Notes: generated from the sequence alone by a model not told the origin. A DNA stretch of 64,000 bases from Ravibacter arvi (GCF_039540405.1 NZ_BAABEY010000028.1:1-64000); one strand, 5' to 3'. Shown: positions 25,217-34,324, numbered from the stretch's first letter. A program made the numbers and translations.

Positions 25217-26491
25217 ATGCTACAAATCGGAAGTATACGTGAAAATCCGCAGTGGGCCATTGATGGGTTAAAGAAGAGGAATTTCCCCCTTCCGGATGAA
25301 ACCATTGCCAGGGTATTGGATCTGGACCGGAACCGCAGGGAGCTGCAGGCCGAATCCGACAATATTCTTGCAGTAGCCAATAACAAAGCCAAAGAGATCG
25401 GTTCGCTGATGAAGGCCGGCGAAAAAGCCGCTGCCGAAAAAGCGAGAGAAGAAACAGCGGCGCTGAAATCGCGGACAAAAGAACTGGAAAGCCTGTTGAA
25501 AGATGCAGAGAATGCCCTGTTCGATGAGCTGGTAAAAATTCCGAATATCCCGCATGCTTCTGTTCCTTTCGGTAAGTCGGCAGACGACAATGAAGTCGTC
25601 GCCAACTGGGGCGAAGTCCCGGCATTGCCTGAAAATGCACTTCCGCATTGGGAACTAATCAAAAAGCTTGACATCATCGATTTTGAGCTGGGAAATAAGA
25701 TAACGGGTGCAGGTTTTCCGGTGTACAAGGGTAAAGGCGCGCGCCTGCAAAGGGCCATGATCAGCTTTTTCCTCGATCAGGCAGTACTGGCCGGATATAC
25801 AGAAATCCAGCCCCCGTTGCTGGTCAACGCAGACTCCGGCTTTGCTACCGGTCAGCTTCCGGACAAAGAAGGGCAGATGTATGAAGCCACTGCCGACAGT
25901 CTTTTCCTGATCCCGACGGCCGAAGTCCCGATTACCAATTTATACCGCGACGTCATCGTGGCAGAGGATCAGCTTCCTATCAGGAATGTGGGTCACACGC
26001 CCTGTTTCAGGCGTGAAGCCGGAAGCTGGGGCGCCCATGTCCGCGGCCTGAACCGGCTGCACCAGTTTGACAAAGTTGAAATTGTGCAGGTACAACAGCC
26101 TGAAAACTCCTATGAGGCGCTGGATCAGATGGTTGCTCATGTAGGCGGGCTATTGCAAAAACTGCAGCTCCCCTACAGGATACTACGGTTATGCGGCGGC
26201 GATATGGGCTTCACCTCCGCGATTACCTACGACTTTGAAGTGTGGTCCTCTGCACAGGAGCGCTGGCTGGAATGTAGTTCCGTTTCCAACTTTGAAACCT
26301 ACCAGTCCAACCGCCTTAAACTCCGTTACCGGGTCGACGGGAAAACCCAGCTCCTGCATACGCTGAATGGCTCTGCATTGGCATTGCCGCGGATCCTTGC
26401 GGCTCTCCTGGAAAACAACCAGCTGGCAGACGGCACTATCAGGTTACCTGAGGTCCTTGTGCCCTATACCGGATTTGATCGGCTCAGCTAA
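25217..26491 (+). CDS. serS: Serine-tRNA ligase
   Basis: A 424-residue class II aminoacyl-tRNA synthetase that charges tRNA-Ser. The N-terminal coiled-coil arm (about 28-105) is Ala/Glu/Lys-rich and binds the tRNA variable arm. The catalytic domain has motif 2 HTPCFRREAGSWG and motif 3 near NGSALALPRILAALLE, plus TAEVPITNLYRD. The length is normal. It ends in front of a perfect 21-bp palindrome that terminates transcription from both sides. Confidence 0.96.
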   Translation: MLQIGSIRENPQWAIDGLKKRNFPLPDETIARVLDLDRNRRELQAESDNILAVANNKAKEIGSLMKAGEKAAAEKAREETAALKSRTKELESLLKDAENALFDELVKIPNIPHASVPFGKSADDNEVVANWGEVPALPENALPHWELIKKLDIIDFELGNKITGAGFPVYKGKGARLQRAMISFFLDQAVLAGYTEIQPPLLVNADSGFATGQLPDKEGQMYEATADSLFLIPTAEVPITNLYRDVIVAEDQLPIRNVGHTPCFRREAGSWGAHVRGLNRLHQFDKVEIVQVQQPENSYEALDQMVAHVGGLLQKLQLPYRILRLCGGDMGFTSAITYDFEVWSSAQERWLECSSVSNFETYQSNRLKLRYRVDGKTQLLHTLNGSALALPRILAALLENNQLADGTIRLPEVLVPYTGFDRLS

Positions 26492-26504
26492 CGTTGAAGC
26501 GCCT

Positions 26505-26549
26505 TTTGTAAAAGAAAAACCTGCATCCTGCAGGTTTTTCTTTTACAAA
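26505..26549. terminator. Bidirectional terminator between serS and the desaturase gene
   Basis: A perfect 21-bp stem (arms 26505-26525 and 26529-26549) with a 3-nt loop, A-rich on one side and T-rich on the other, so it works in both directions. It lies between two convergent genes. Confidence 0.92.
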
Positions 26550-26555
26550 ATCTTT

Positions 26556-27536
26556 CTATTTGATCCAGCTGAACTGGTATTGCATTTCGGGAACCCGGGT
26601 TCGGTCCGCAATTCTTCTCAACCGGGCCGGGAGCGCCATCAGGTAATCCCTGCCCTTCTCGGCCGCATCGTTAAGGCCGCTCACTTTTTCAATTTCCCAT
26701 TCCTTAAGCAACCCCTCCAGGATTTCAATATAATCGATGGTGGTGTATACGCCCAGCCTCTGGGCTGCGTCAGAAAAATGGGTAAAGGTTTCACCTATCT
26801 TCACCCCCGTTTCACGGAGAAAATGTGCCGGCATAACAATCTTCTTCCGCATCATGTCTTCCAGCGCCAGCATCATCTCATTGGGATCTACTTCCAGTAT
26901 CTTGGCAACGAATGTTTTGTAAGCCTTCGCGTGCCGCATTTCATCGGAAGCAATAACCCCGCAAATTTTTGACAGGTGCGGATTGCCGTATTTCTTGGCG
27001 ATGGTAGCCGTTCGCCGGTGAGACACATTGGTCGCCAGCTCCTGGAACGATGTATAAATGAAGTTGCGGTAAGGGTCCTGGCCCGTTCCGATATCGAACC
27101 CGTCCTGGATGAGATACTGCGTCGATACTTCCATCGCCCGCATGTTTACCCTTCCCGAGAGGTACAGGTACTTGTTAAGCAAATCTCCATGCCTGTTTTC
27201 TTCGGCGGTCCAGGCACGTACCCATTTCGCCCAGGCATTAGGCTCCTCACCCTGCTGATCAATCCCAATAACGTCCATCAACCAGGATTCATAAGTGGGC
27301 AGGGCTTCTTCGGTAATGGTATCCCCAATCAAAACCGCTATATAATCATACGGCAGGTCATTGCAGCTTTCCTGGAGAAGCTTCACTTCTTTCAGGTAAT
27401 TTTCGTCGGAGAAGTCCGGCAAAAAATCGGCGGGCTGCCAATGATCTTCCACAGGCCTCAGATAATCGAACATAACGCCCTCAATCTTCTGCGCGAGGTA
27501 ATTCATAACCTCTAATCTGTGCGGTGATAACTGCAT
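26556..27536 (-). CDS. Acyl-ACP desaturase
   Basis: A 326-residue soluble di-iron desaturase of the plant stearoyl-ACP desaturase family, which introduces a double bond into acyl chains on acyl carrier protein. The two iron-binding motifs are complete: TAEENRHGDLL (E112/E113, H116) and ASDEMRHAKAY (E199, H202). An additional Glu (SFQELATNVSH, E166) supplies the bridging ligand. No membrane helix is seen. It is divergent from the plsC-like acyltransferase, which uses acyl chains for phospholipid. Electron donor genes are not adjacent. Confidence 0.92.
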   Translation of the reverse strand: MQLSPHRLEVMNYLAQKIEGVMFDYLRPVEDHWQPADFLPDFSDENYLKEVKLLQESCNDLPYDYIAVLIGDTITEEALPTYESWLMDVIGIDQQGEEPNAWAKWVRAWTAEENRHGDLLNKYLYLSGRVNMRAMEVSTQYLIQDGFDIGTGQDPYRNFIYTSFQELATNVSHRRTATIAKKYGNPHLSKICGVIASDEMRHAKAYKTFVAKILEVDPNEMMLALEDMMRKKIVMPAHFLRETGVKIGETFTHFSDAAQRLGVYTTIDYIEILEGLLKEWEIEKVSGLNDAAEKGRDYLMALPARLRRIADRTRVPEMQYQFSWIK

Positions 27537-27738
27537 AAGGATATACTTACTCTATTCGGTTAGATTACAATGGAATGACTTTCTTCCAGCAAATTAAGCT
27601 TCCTGAGGCTTCGGATCCTATGACATTGGTCAATCCGGCCATTTTGTAAAGTTCGCTAATATGTGATAAACATATACTAAATGTACCCTTTTTCATACCA
27701 AAAATGCTTATTTGCACCTTTGTTTATTTTTTCGAGAC

Positions 27739-28491
27739 ATGAAACGCGTAGTCGACTATCTCCTCAGTATTCTGTACATGATTCATTTCGGCCTTACCCT
27801 GGCTCTTTTTCATGTCTACCAGGTTATTGTGTTTACTCTATTCGGAAGAAAGGGCCAGAAGGTAGCCGCCGATCACCTCAATTTCTCTCTTACCTACGGT
27901 CTTCTGTGGACCGGCGCCTCCATACGATTCGAGCATAAAACCCCCATTCCCGAAGGACGTCCGATCATCTTTGTCGCCAACCACCAGAGCACTTACGACA
28001 TTTCGGGAATCAGCTGGTTCCTGAGAAAATATACGCCTATTTTCGTTTCAAAGATAGAGCTTGCCAAGGGCATCCCGAGTGTGTCCTACAACCTCCGGAA
28101 AAGCAACGCCGCACTCATCAACCGCAAAGACAGCAAACAGGCCATCACCGAGATCGCCCGGCTGGGAAAGCATATCCAGGAAAACAATTTTTCCGCGGTA
28201 ATCTTCCCGGAAGGCACCCGTACCCAGTCGGGAATCATGAAACCCTTCGCAGTAGGCGGGCTTGCCACACTTTTAAAACGGGCGCCCGGCGCCCTCATCG
28301 TACCCGTTGCAATCCAGGGAACAGGCGCGCTGAACCCCACGCGTGGGATTTTTCCCCTGGTCTCCTTTACAAAGCTCTCCTGGACTTCACTGGAAGGAAT
28401 AGAACCCGCGGGCCACACTGCCGAAGAACTCACTCAAATGGCCCGGAATGCCATCCAGCAACAATTGGATCTAGCCATCAAGCAATCCTGA
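27739..28491 (+). CDS. plsC: 1-acyl-sn-glycerol-3-phosphate acyltransferase
   Basis: A 250-residue PlsC-type acyltransferase making phosphatidic acid. The HX4D catalytic motif is NHQSTYD, and the glycerophosphate-binding motif is FPEGTRTQSG. A hydrophobic N-terminal anchor (LLSILYMIHFGLTLALFHVY) puts it at the inner membrane. I started at 27739, after an upstream ATG at 27712 that would add nine residues without domain meaning. VPVAIQGTGALNP completes the family pattern. It lies divergent to the acyl-ACP desaturase, 202 nt away. Confidence 0.9.
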   Translation: MKRVVDYLLSILYMIHFGLTLALFHVYQVIVFTLFGRKGQKVAADHLNFSLTYGLLWTGASIRFEHKTPIPEGRPIIFVANHQSTYDISGISWFLRKYTPIFVSKIELAKGIPSVSYNLRKSNAALINRKDSKQAITEIARLGKHIQENNFSAVIFPEGTRTQSGIMKPFAVGGLATLLKRAPGALIVPVAIQGTGALNPTRGIFPLVSFTKLSWTSLEGIEPAGHTAEELTQMARNAIQQQLDLAIKQS

Positions 28492-28684
28492 AATGCAGCT
28501 ATCGCCTACCTGCATTTCAAAACAATCTCCTGTTAACAGCACCGGTATTGTGTCTTTTTTTAACTACAAAACCGCGAATTTTTACTAGCAGGCGAGGTTT
28601 AACAATCGTTAACAAGCCTCCGTGTAAACTTTTTTGCCTTTCGTGCGTTCTAATACCAAAACATAGCGTTTGGAACTATTGGCC

Positions 28685-29062
28685 ATGAAATACATTTTAA
28701 CCGTCTCCCTCCTGTTTGTGCTCGCGATGGAGGCGGTGGCCCAGAAAGCTTCTCGCTACCGGAACGTTTTTGAGACAGAAGCCGCAGACCAGGTTGTCAT
28801 AAAAGAACTACAACGTGAAGTTCTTGAAGGCATACAGGTCGGCAGACAAAACCGGCAGTTGTCGGCAAAAGAGGCCCGCGGCGTTCTCAAACAATACAGC
28901 CGGATTTCTTCACGAGAAATAAAGCTGTACAAGAAAAGAAAACTGAATATGCGCAAACTGGCACAGGTCAGAACCGATCTTGAGTCTTTGGTGCAGCAGT
29001 TGTACGCGACGGTAAGATTTGAAAAAAGTCAACGGGGCGGATGGGTCCGCGCCAAAAGATAA
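28685..29062 (+). CDS. Hypothetical secreted protein
   Basis: I do not recognise this 125-residue product. It has a Sec signal (MKYILTVSLLFVLAMEAVAQ), then a mostly helical, very basic body (ADQVVIKELQREVLEGI, SREIKLYKKRKLNMRKLAQ), and no cysteines in the mature part. The net charge is strongly positive at the C-terminus (RGGWVRAKR). It is a single-gene unit with its own terminator. The ATG at 28685 starts the signal peptide; the earlier in-frame ATG at 28670 adds only five residues. Lipid or nucleic-acid binding would be guesswork. Confidence 0.65.
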   Translation: MKYILTVSLLFVLAMEAVAQKASRYRNVFETEAADQVVIKELQREVLEGIQVGRQNRQLSAKEARGVLKQYSRISSREIKLYKKRKLNMRKLAQVRTDLESLVQQLYATVRFEKSQRGGWVRAKR

Positions 29063-29089
29063 TGATATAGTTAGTTGAAGGTTTAGGTG

Positions 29090-29557
29090 TTACGAAAAGC
29101 GGTCTGCATATTGCGGTCCGCTTTTTTTTATCTCCTTCACCCATTTCAGGTGCGTATCGGCGAACCCTTCCCGTGCATAGAATCGATGGGCATCCAGCCG
29201 CTTCCGATTTGTAGACAGTTCCACCTGTGTGGCTCCCGCTTTCCCCGCAAAGGAGATCAACGCTTCCAGCAATGCCACCCCTACCCCACAAGACCGGAAC
29301 CCAGGCGCTACATACAACTCCTGAATCTCGGCGATGGCTTCCGCATGATGCAACAGCCACTGAACGTGACAACTCCCCATCCCGACCGGCTTCCCTTCCG
29401 CTTCCGCCAGGATATATATATTTCCTTTCGCCTGCATATTCTCTCGCCAGGCCCGCGCAAAACCATCACGCGGCAATTCTCGCCCCGACAATGCTTCGTT
29501 GAAACTCAGGAAAGCTCCCTCGTCTTCCAACGTGGCCGTACGTATCGAAATATGCAT
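29090..29557 (-). CDS. GNAT-family N-acetyltransferase
   Basis: A 155-residue GNAT protein. The acetyl-CoA motif appears as LYVAPGFRSCGVGVALLEAL (Q/R-x-x-G-x-G/A type with R-S-C-G-V-G), and a YAREGF motif lies close to the end. The ATG at 29557 is preferred to a TTG at 29569. Substrate unknown. Its last codons overlap a hairpin that looks like the terminator of the gene on the other strand. It follows ctlX by 20 nt and may be cotranscribed with it. Confidence 0.82.
   Translation of the reverse strand: MHISIRTATLEDEGAFLSFNEALSGRELPRDGFARAWRENMQAKGNIYILAEAEGKPVGMGSCHVQWLLHHAEAIAEIQELYVAPGFRSCGVGVALLEALISFAGKAGATQVELSTNRKRLDAHRFYAREGFADTHLKWVKEIKKSGPQYADRFS
29095..29128. terminator. Terminator hairpin overlapping the end of the GNAT gene
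   Basis: Arms aaaagcgg and ccgctttt close a longer imperfect stem, and a T run follows on the plus strand. It ends the secreted-protein gene (28685-29062). The same bases encode the last residues of the GNAT protein on the minus strand. Confidence 0.75.
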
Positions 29558-29577
29558 CCTGGGTTTCAAGAAGTCTC

Positions 29578-30528
29578 CTATTTTTCCGGCAGGTGAATTT
29601 CAGTCATCATACAGCGGGCAGAACCGCCGCCCAACGCTTCAATCACGGAGAGATCCGCATAAATCAACCGGGCTGTAAACTCTTCCAGTATGGTTTTCTG
29701 CTGTGTGGAAAGCGAATGAAATGCCGCCGTCGACATCACCATCATTTTCTGGTTCTGGTTGTTCCGAACCATCAGCATATTCCCCGCAAAAGCAGCAAGC
29801 TGCTCCGGGAAAATTTCGATAATCTGCTTGTCCGTTTCTTCAAGCACCTTCCGGAGGTTGTAACGTTCATCCTCATTTTTCAACGCATTCAGGCACACCA
29901 CAGCAAATCCGTCGCCTATACACATCATTACATTGGTGTGATAAAGAGGGTAGCCTTTTTCGTCTGATGCGCTGAACTGCACGATCTCGTACCCCATCGC
30001 TTCTGAGAAGGCCTGTAGCGGTTCCAGGTGAGTTCTAGGCGACAAGGCAGCATAGGCAATTTTAAACCGGCGGTCAAACACCATACTACCTGTCCCTTCC
30101 AGGAACTTACCTTCCTTTTCAAAATGCGACAAATCGATAATTTCCTCCACCTGGAACTTGTCCCGCAGGCTCTCGATAATGTCCAGCCGTCGCTCCCGCC
30201 GGCGGTTCTCCGCCAGCATAGGATAGAGCACTACCTTCCCGCTCTGGTGAAAGGAAACCCAGTTATTGGAGAAAACGGCATCCGGGCTGGCAACATCCTC
30301 ACGATCTTCAAAAACAGTAACTTCCACCCCCGCCGCCGCAAGATTTGCAACCATGGCGTCAAACTCTTCTCTGGCCGCTACCGCCGGGTCGCGCTTCATA
30401 AGAACGTCGTGCTGGAAGACGTTCGTCTGCCCCGTTTCCGCATTATAGCCAAACGATAATGGCCTGATCATCAACTGCTTTGACGTTGCCTGAGGCTGAA
30501 CTGTTGTTGAAATCTGTACTTTGCGCAT
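29578..30528 (-). CDS. ctlX: Citrulline/arginine-type amidinohydrolase CtlX
   Basis: A 316-residue guanidino-group-modifying enzyme of the pentein fold, CtlX group, which links to citrulline use in Francisella and is widespread in Bacteroidota. The first acidic block is DREDVASPDAVFSNNWVSFH. GTGSMVFDRRFKIAYAALS and YHTNVMMCIG give the central strands and catalytic His. The catalytic Cys is near the end (GGGSARCMMTEIHL). Substrate assignment to citrulline follows the family name and is not visible directly. Dimethylarginine or arginine deiminase activity is possible. It is followed by a GNAT gene. Confidence 0.88.
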   Translation of the reverse strand: MRKVQISTTVQPQATSKQLMIRPLSFGYNAETGQTNVFQHDVLMKRDPAVAAREEFDAMVANLAAAGVEVTVFEDREDVASPDAVFSNNWVSFHQSGKVVLYPMLAENRRRERRLDIIESLRDKFQVEEIIDLSHFEKEGKFLEGTGSMVFDRRFKIAYAALSPRTHLEPLQAFSEAMGYEIVQFSASDEKGYPLYHTNVMMCIGDGFAVVCLNALKNEDERYNLRKVLEETDKQIIEIFPEQLAAFAGNMLMVRNNQNQKMMVMSTAAFHSLSTQQKTILEEFTARLIYADLSVIEALGGGSARCMMTEIHLPEK

Positions 30529-30625
30529 GGATCAATTCGTTCTGGTGGAATCTCCAAAAGTTAACAAAAATAAGTGAAAAGTCACGTTACTTTTGCCGAC
30601 AATCGCCAATATCACAACCGGTTAA

Positions 30626-31339
30626 CTAGGCGCAACCCGACTCCGGACTGCACGAAGGGCCGTCTCCCACCCGGGTCAAAACAACCGGCGGATTTTGAGC
30701 TTCCCATTCCGAAAATGCCTTCGAAAGCGCTTGTACAAACCTCTCGACCGGCTGCGCGCCGGAAACCGCGTATTTGCGATTGAACACAAAAAAGGGGACG
30801 CCGGTCAGCCCGAGCTGTGCTCCCTCTTTGACATCGCTCTTTACTTCTTCGGACAAACGGCCGCTTTCAAACATGTCCGCAACGTCCTCCCCCTTCAGAC
30901 CTAACGATTGCCCGAGTTCGGCCAGAACCGCGCGATCCGAGACATCCTTCCCAGACACGAAATGCGCCTCAAAGAGCTTTTCCTCCATTTCGCTGCCCAT
31001 ACCCGACTCCTGCGCCAGGTGGATGAGGCGGTGAGCGTCAAAAGTATTGGCCACCACCACCTTTTCAAAATTCATTTGCAATCCTTCTTCCGCCGCCCTG
31101 TGCGCCAGGTTGTCACTCATCTCGCGGGCCTGCTCCGGCGAAAGCCCTTTACGTTCCGAGAGGTAAGTGTAGGTATCGGTACCGGGGGCATTTTTCGGGA
31201 TAGAAGGGTCCAATTGGAAACTCTTCCAAACGGTTTCTATCCGTTTTCCTTCTTCGAACGAGGCAAGCGCCTCTTCATAATGATGTTTCCCGATGTAACA
31301 AAACGGACACATAACGTCCGACCAGATTTCTACTTTCAT
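30626..31339 (-). CDS. FrnE-like DsbA-family oxidoreductase
   Basis: A 237-residue thioredoxin-fold protein of the FrnE/DsbA-like group. The active CxxC is at the start (MKVEIWSDVMCPFCYIGK, C11 and C14), and the fold closes with the cis-Pro loop in LTGVPFFVFNRKYAVSGAQP. There is no signal peptide, so it is cytoplasmic. The C-terminus carries another Cys pair (PSCSPESGC, C-x5-C), comparable to the extra C-terminal Cys motif described for Deinococcus FrnE. I placed the start at 31339, where the fold begins; the longer frame adds 47 residues with no domain. It could be a disulfide reductase or isomerase. Confidence 0.85.
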   Translation of the reverse strand: MKVEIWSDVMCPFCYIGKHHYEEALASFEEGKRIETVWKSFQLDPSIPKNAPGTDTYTYLSERKGLSPEQAREMSDNLAHRAAEEGLQMNFEKVVVANTFDAHRLIHLAQESGMGSEMEEKLFEAHFVSGKDVSDRAVLAELGQSLGLKGEDVADMFESGRLSEEVKSDVKEGAQLGLTGVPFFVFNRKYAVSGAQPVERFVQALSKAFSEWEAQNPPVVLTRVGDGPSCSPESGCA

Positions 31340-31498
31340 TGGAAATGACGTGATATTCAGAAATAGAAACCAGAAGTGGTTCGATCCATACAACCCGGTT
31401 TCATCAATTCTTTGGGGTAAAAAAACAGAACACGGACCATACGAAACAGGTCCGTCTTTTTGACAACAATCCCCAGGCAATGAATGTTCAACCGGGCC

Positions 31499-32479
31499 TT
31501 ACTTCATTAAATCAACCAGGAAGTTTGTGGCCACCTTCTCGGACCAATAGGGTCCGTTTTTCGCACCACGTTGCAGGAAACCGCAGTGCCCGCCCTGGCT
31601 GGAAAGCCAGAGGTTCACTTTACTGAGCCTTTCCAGCTCTTTTAAGGGGAGGCTGTATTCGGGTACCATCGGATCATTCGCCGCATTGACAATCAGCGTG
31701 GGCCGGTCAATGGTAGAAAGAAAATACCTCGCACTGCAGCTGCTATAATAATCACCGGCGCCTTCATAACCGTGTAACGGTCCCGTGTAAAGATCATCGA
31801 AGGCATATACGGAAGTCGCGTACCGCAGTTTGGCGGCATCAACGTGTGCGGGATGCGCCCGGGCCTTTTCTTCAACTTTAATCTTCAGGCTTTTCAAAAA
31901 CCGCTGCTGATAGATCCGGTTGACAGGTTTGTCCAGGTGAAGGCTGCAAGCCTCCAGGTCCAGCGGGACGCTGAAACAAACCGCTCCCGCTACTTCCTTC
32001 GGGCGGAGGCGGCTTTCTCCCAGGTATTTCAGAGTCAGGTTTCCACCCAGGCTAAAGCCAACCAGCGCAATTTGCCTGTAACCGGTCCCGATGGCATGAC
32101 GAATCACCAGGTCCAGGTCTGCAGTCGCGCCGCTGTGGTAGAACCCCGGGGTAAGATTGAGTTCGCCGCCGCAACTACGGTAATTCCACGCCAGGCAGGA
32201 AAATCCCGCGCCCCGCAAGGCCTTCACCATGCCCTTCACATAGGGACGGTGACTATCGCCTTCAAAGCCATGTGAAAGAATAACGAGCGGTTTATCGTCC
32301 ATTTGCGGGCCGGCTTCACACCAATCCAGCAAAAGAAAGTCACCATCCGGGGTAGGTAAACGTTCGCGCCTGTAAACAACACCCTCTACCGTCCTGAAGA
32401 GAGCGGGGTACACCGTTTGCCAGTGGCCATTCCAAAGCCACAGAGGGGTCTGGAAACCGGGATTTCTGACGACTCCCAT
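31499..32479 (-). CDS. YheT-family alpha/beta hydrolase
   Basis: A 326-residue hydrolase of the YheT/ABHD1 group. The oxyanion region is LVILSHGFEGDSHRPYV, the nucleophile elbow is LVGFSLGGNLTLKY (Ser in G-F-S-L-G), and the acid and His are in IVNAANDPMVPEYSLP and SSQGGHCGFLQ. Carboxylesterase activity on short or medium acyl esters is the known biochemistry of relatives; the physiological substrate is unclear. The start of the protein, LWLWNGHWQTVYPALFR, is typical for YheT. It lies 9 nt downstream of the GroES-like gene, so the two share a transcript. Confidence 0.88.
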   Translation of the reverse strand: MGVVRNPGFQTPLWLWNGHWQTVYPALFRTVEGVVYRRERLPTPDGDFLLLDWCEAGPQMDDKPLVILSHGFEGDSHRPYVKGMVKALRGAGFSCLAWNYRSCGGELNLTPGFYHSGATADLDLVIRHAIGTGYRQIALVGFSLGGNLTLKYLGESRLRPKEVAGAVCFSVPLDLEACSLHLDKPVNRIYQQRFLKSLKIKVEEKARAHPAHVDAAKLRYATSVYAFDDLYTGPLHGYEGAGDYYSSCSARYFLSTIDRPTLIVNAANDPMVPEYSLPLKELERLSKVNLWLSSQGGHCGFLQRGAKNGPYWSEKVATNFLVDLMK

Positions 32480-32488
32480 AAGCGTCGG

Positions 32489-32866
32489 TTATGCCAGATC
32501 TTCGCTGCGGTCTAGCAGCAAGATGGCTGACTGCGGCACCACCACATACTTTTCGCCGTCATACTCCAGGTCAATCGCGTTGCGCTGGAGATAAATAGCG
32601 AGGTCGCCCTCCTGGGCCTGAAGCGGCATATATTTGACTTTCTCGTCGGCGTCCTTCCATACCTCGTCCTCTACCGCCGAAGGGATCGGGTAGCCTGGTC
32701 CTACTTTAATCACATATCCCGACTGGACCTGCTCCTTTTCCGTCACGGTAGGCGGCAGGTAAAGACCACTGTTGGTCCGGTCGGTCGGGCTCTTGGGCTT
32801 AATTAACACCCGGTCTCCTACCACTAACAAACGCCTCAGCCGGTTATCGGAAGTCACTTCAAACAT
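32489..32866 (-). CDS. GroES-like co-chaperone family protein
   Basis: A 125-residue protein with a chaperonin-10 type barrel: GDRVLIKPKSPTDRTNSGLYLPPTV contains the mobile-loop region, followed by GYVIKVGPGYPIP and DLAIYLQRNAIDLEYDGEKYVVV. It is longer than classical GroES (about 95) and differs in the loop, so it is a paralogue rather than the groES of the groESL operon. No groEL is adjacent. It is cotranscribed with a YheT hydrolase. Whether it caps GroEL or has another role cannot be judged here. Confidence 0.8.
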   Translation of the reverse strand: MFEVTSDNRLRRLLVVGDRVLIKPKSPTDRTNSGLYLPPTVTEKEQVQSGYVIKVGPGYPIPSAVEDEVWKDADEKVKYMPLQAQEGDLAIYLQRNAIDLEYDGEKYVVVPQSAILLLDRSEDLA

Positions 32867-32931
32867 ATTAATACTGAAAAACTACAATGATCCGGCAAAA
32901 TTAGGACAATCGGACGGAAACCAAAAACGAT

Positions 32932-33948
32932 TCAATTCCCCGCCGGCGTATTTTCCACGGGTGGCAGTTTCAGCACCTCTTCGAAAAACTTTTCGGTTTC
33001 GCGCAATACGCCGTCCAGGTCATGGGAGGTTAAATAGCTGGTCATTACGTGGTGACCGCTCTTGGGGAAAACCACTTCCCTTTTCTTATCTGCCGGGGTT
33101 CCCAGCAACCCAAACATGTCACGCATGGCTTCCACCGACACCGTTTTATCTTGTTCCTCTTCATTTTTGTAATAATACCCAAGAAAAACCGGCATCTTAA
33201 TCTTCTCATACACCTCTTTTTTTGCCACCGCATCCATGGTCTGCTGGAGTGTGATCAATCCGCGGGAACTATAACTGTTCATCCAGTATTTTTGTCTTTC
33301 GGGGGTGTAGTCATTTAACATGCGTTCTCCTATTGCGATACGGACGGCCTTCTCTCCCCAGGGCCCCGTAGCCACTTTCAGGGCACTCTCATAAATATCC
33401 AGGCAGGGCGAGTACAGAACCACGCCCAGAAGATCCGGGTTAGTGGAGGCGAGATATACGCTCAGTAGCCCTCCCGCCGAATTCCCGACTAGGATCACTT
33501 TGTTCCCCAATACCTTGCCTATGGCCAGGGCGCGCTTGGCCCCTTCCAGAAAAGATTCGGGCGTAAGGTTCTGGTAGGCATCTGGATTGCTGATGCCGGC
33601 ATCTTCCAGCCGCGACAGGTAAAGATTGGCGCCATACCGGGCAGCCAGTTGCGTATGGATCGGTTCTCCTTCCGCCCAGCTCGCACCAAAACCATGAATA
33701 TAAACGATGCTTACCGCTGTCTTTTGCTTTCTGGCTGTATCAGCCCAGATTATCCGGGCTTCATTGTCCGGCTTCAAGCCCGGTACCGACGCTTCTGACA
33801 ATTTGATTTCCTGTTCCAGAGCTACCAGGTTGGTATCTACAGTGGGTAATTGAGGGTTTAACATGGCATGAGGGACCTTCGGACCAAAAAGAAAAAGCAG
33901 GAGCGTAACCGACGCCAATCCCGCTAGAATCCATAAAAAGCGTTTCAT
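32932..33948 (-). CDS. Membrane-anchored alpha/beta hydrolase
   Basis: A 338-residue protein. The ATG at 33948 gives an N-terminal membrane anchor or signal (MKRFLWILAGLASVTLLLFL). The same frame stays open upstream to 34137, but those 63 residues come from an intergenic region. The hydrolase fold shows VSIVYIHGFGASWAEGEP (oxyanion region), the nucleophile elbow VILVGNSAGGLLSVYL, and a catalytic His in FPKSGHHVMTSYL. Lysophospholipase or esterase activity is likely; specificity is unknown. The active site should face the periplasm. It stands alone on the minus strand. Confidence 0.82.
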   Translation of the reverse strand: MKRFLWILAGLASVTLLLFLFGPKVPHAMLNPQLPTVDTNLVALEQEIKLSEASVPGLKPDNEARIIWADTARKQKTAVSIVYIHGFGASWAEGEPIHTQLAARYGANLYLSRLEDAGISNPDAYQNLTPESFLEGAKRALAIGKVLGNKVILVGNSAGGLLSVYLASTNPDLLGVVLYSPCLDIYESALKVATGPWGEKAVRIAIGERMLNDYTPERQKYWMNSYSSRGLITLQQTMDAVAKKEVYEKIKMPVFLGYYYKNEEEQDKTVSVEAMRDMFGLLGTPADKKREVVFPKSGHHVMTSYLTSHDLDGVLRETEKFFEEVLKLPPVENTPAGN

Positions 33949-34324
33949 ATCGTAAGAGGTTCGAGGTGTGAGGTATGCGCGATGAAGCCGGGGCGAGGGG
34001 GTATCCCGCAGCCCGCTGTTAAAGATCCGAGGATTTTTGAAAAATCCCAAATGTTGCAACTTGTCCAACGACTTGATGTAGCCGGCAAACCGGGGCCTGT
34101 CCTTCAAAAAGCGGTCCTTTATCCCCGTTGAAGTCAATAATTCCGGTGTTCAGCCGTTATTAATACTACTGATTGTTCTCTGCCAGCCACTTTTAAAGAG
34201 CGAAAAACGCAACCTGGATACCGGCATTTGCTGCTATCGGGAGACCGTCGGCCGCTTGATTAATCCTGAGAAACAGCTTCCGGAAATGCCGGCAGCAGGT
34301 TCTGAATAGCTTCCTGAAACTAAC
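33949..34324. other. Long intergenic region with a half-copy of the type A repeat
   Basis: The segment 33957-33976 (ttcgaggtgtgaggtatg) has the words of a type A repeat arm without its partner. An open minus-strand frame runs through to 34137 in phase with the hydrolase gene, but its Arg/Lys/Phe-rich peptide has no recognisable fold. Nothing else is clear to me up to the trehalose synthase start. Confidence 0.35.

Noticed and set aside
34138..34324. Regulatory gene upstream of the trehalose synthase
   Set aside because: Only short shadow ORFs are present, with no domain.
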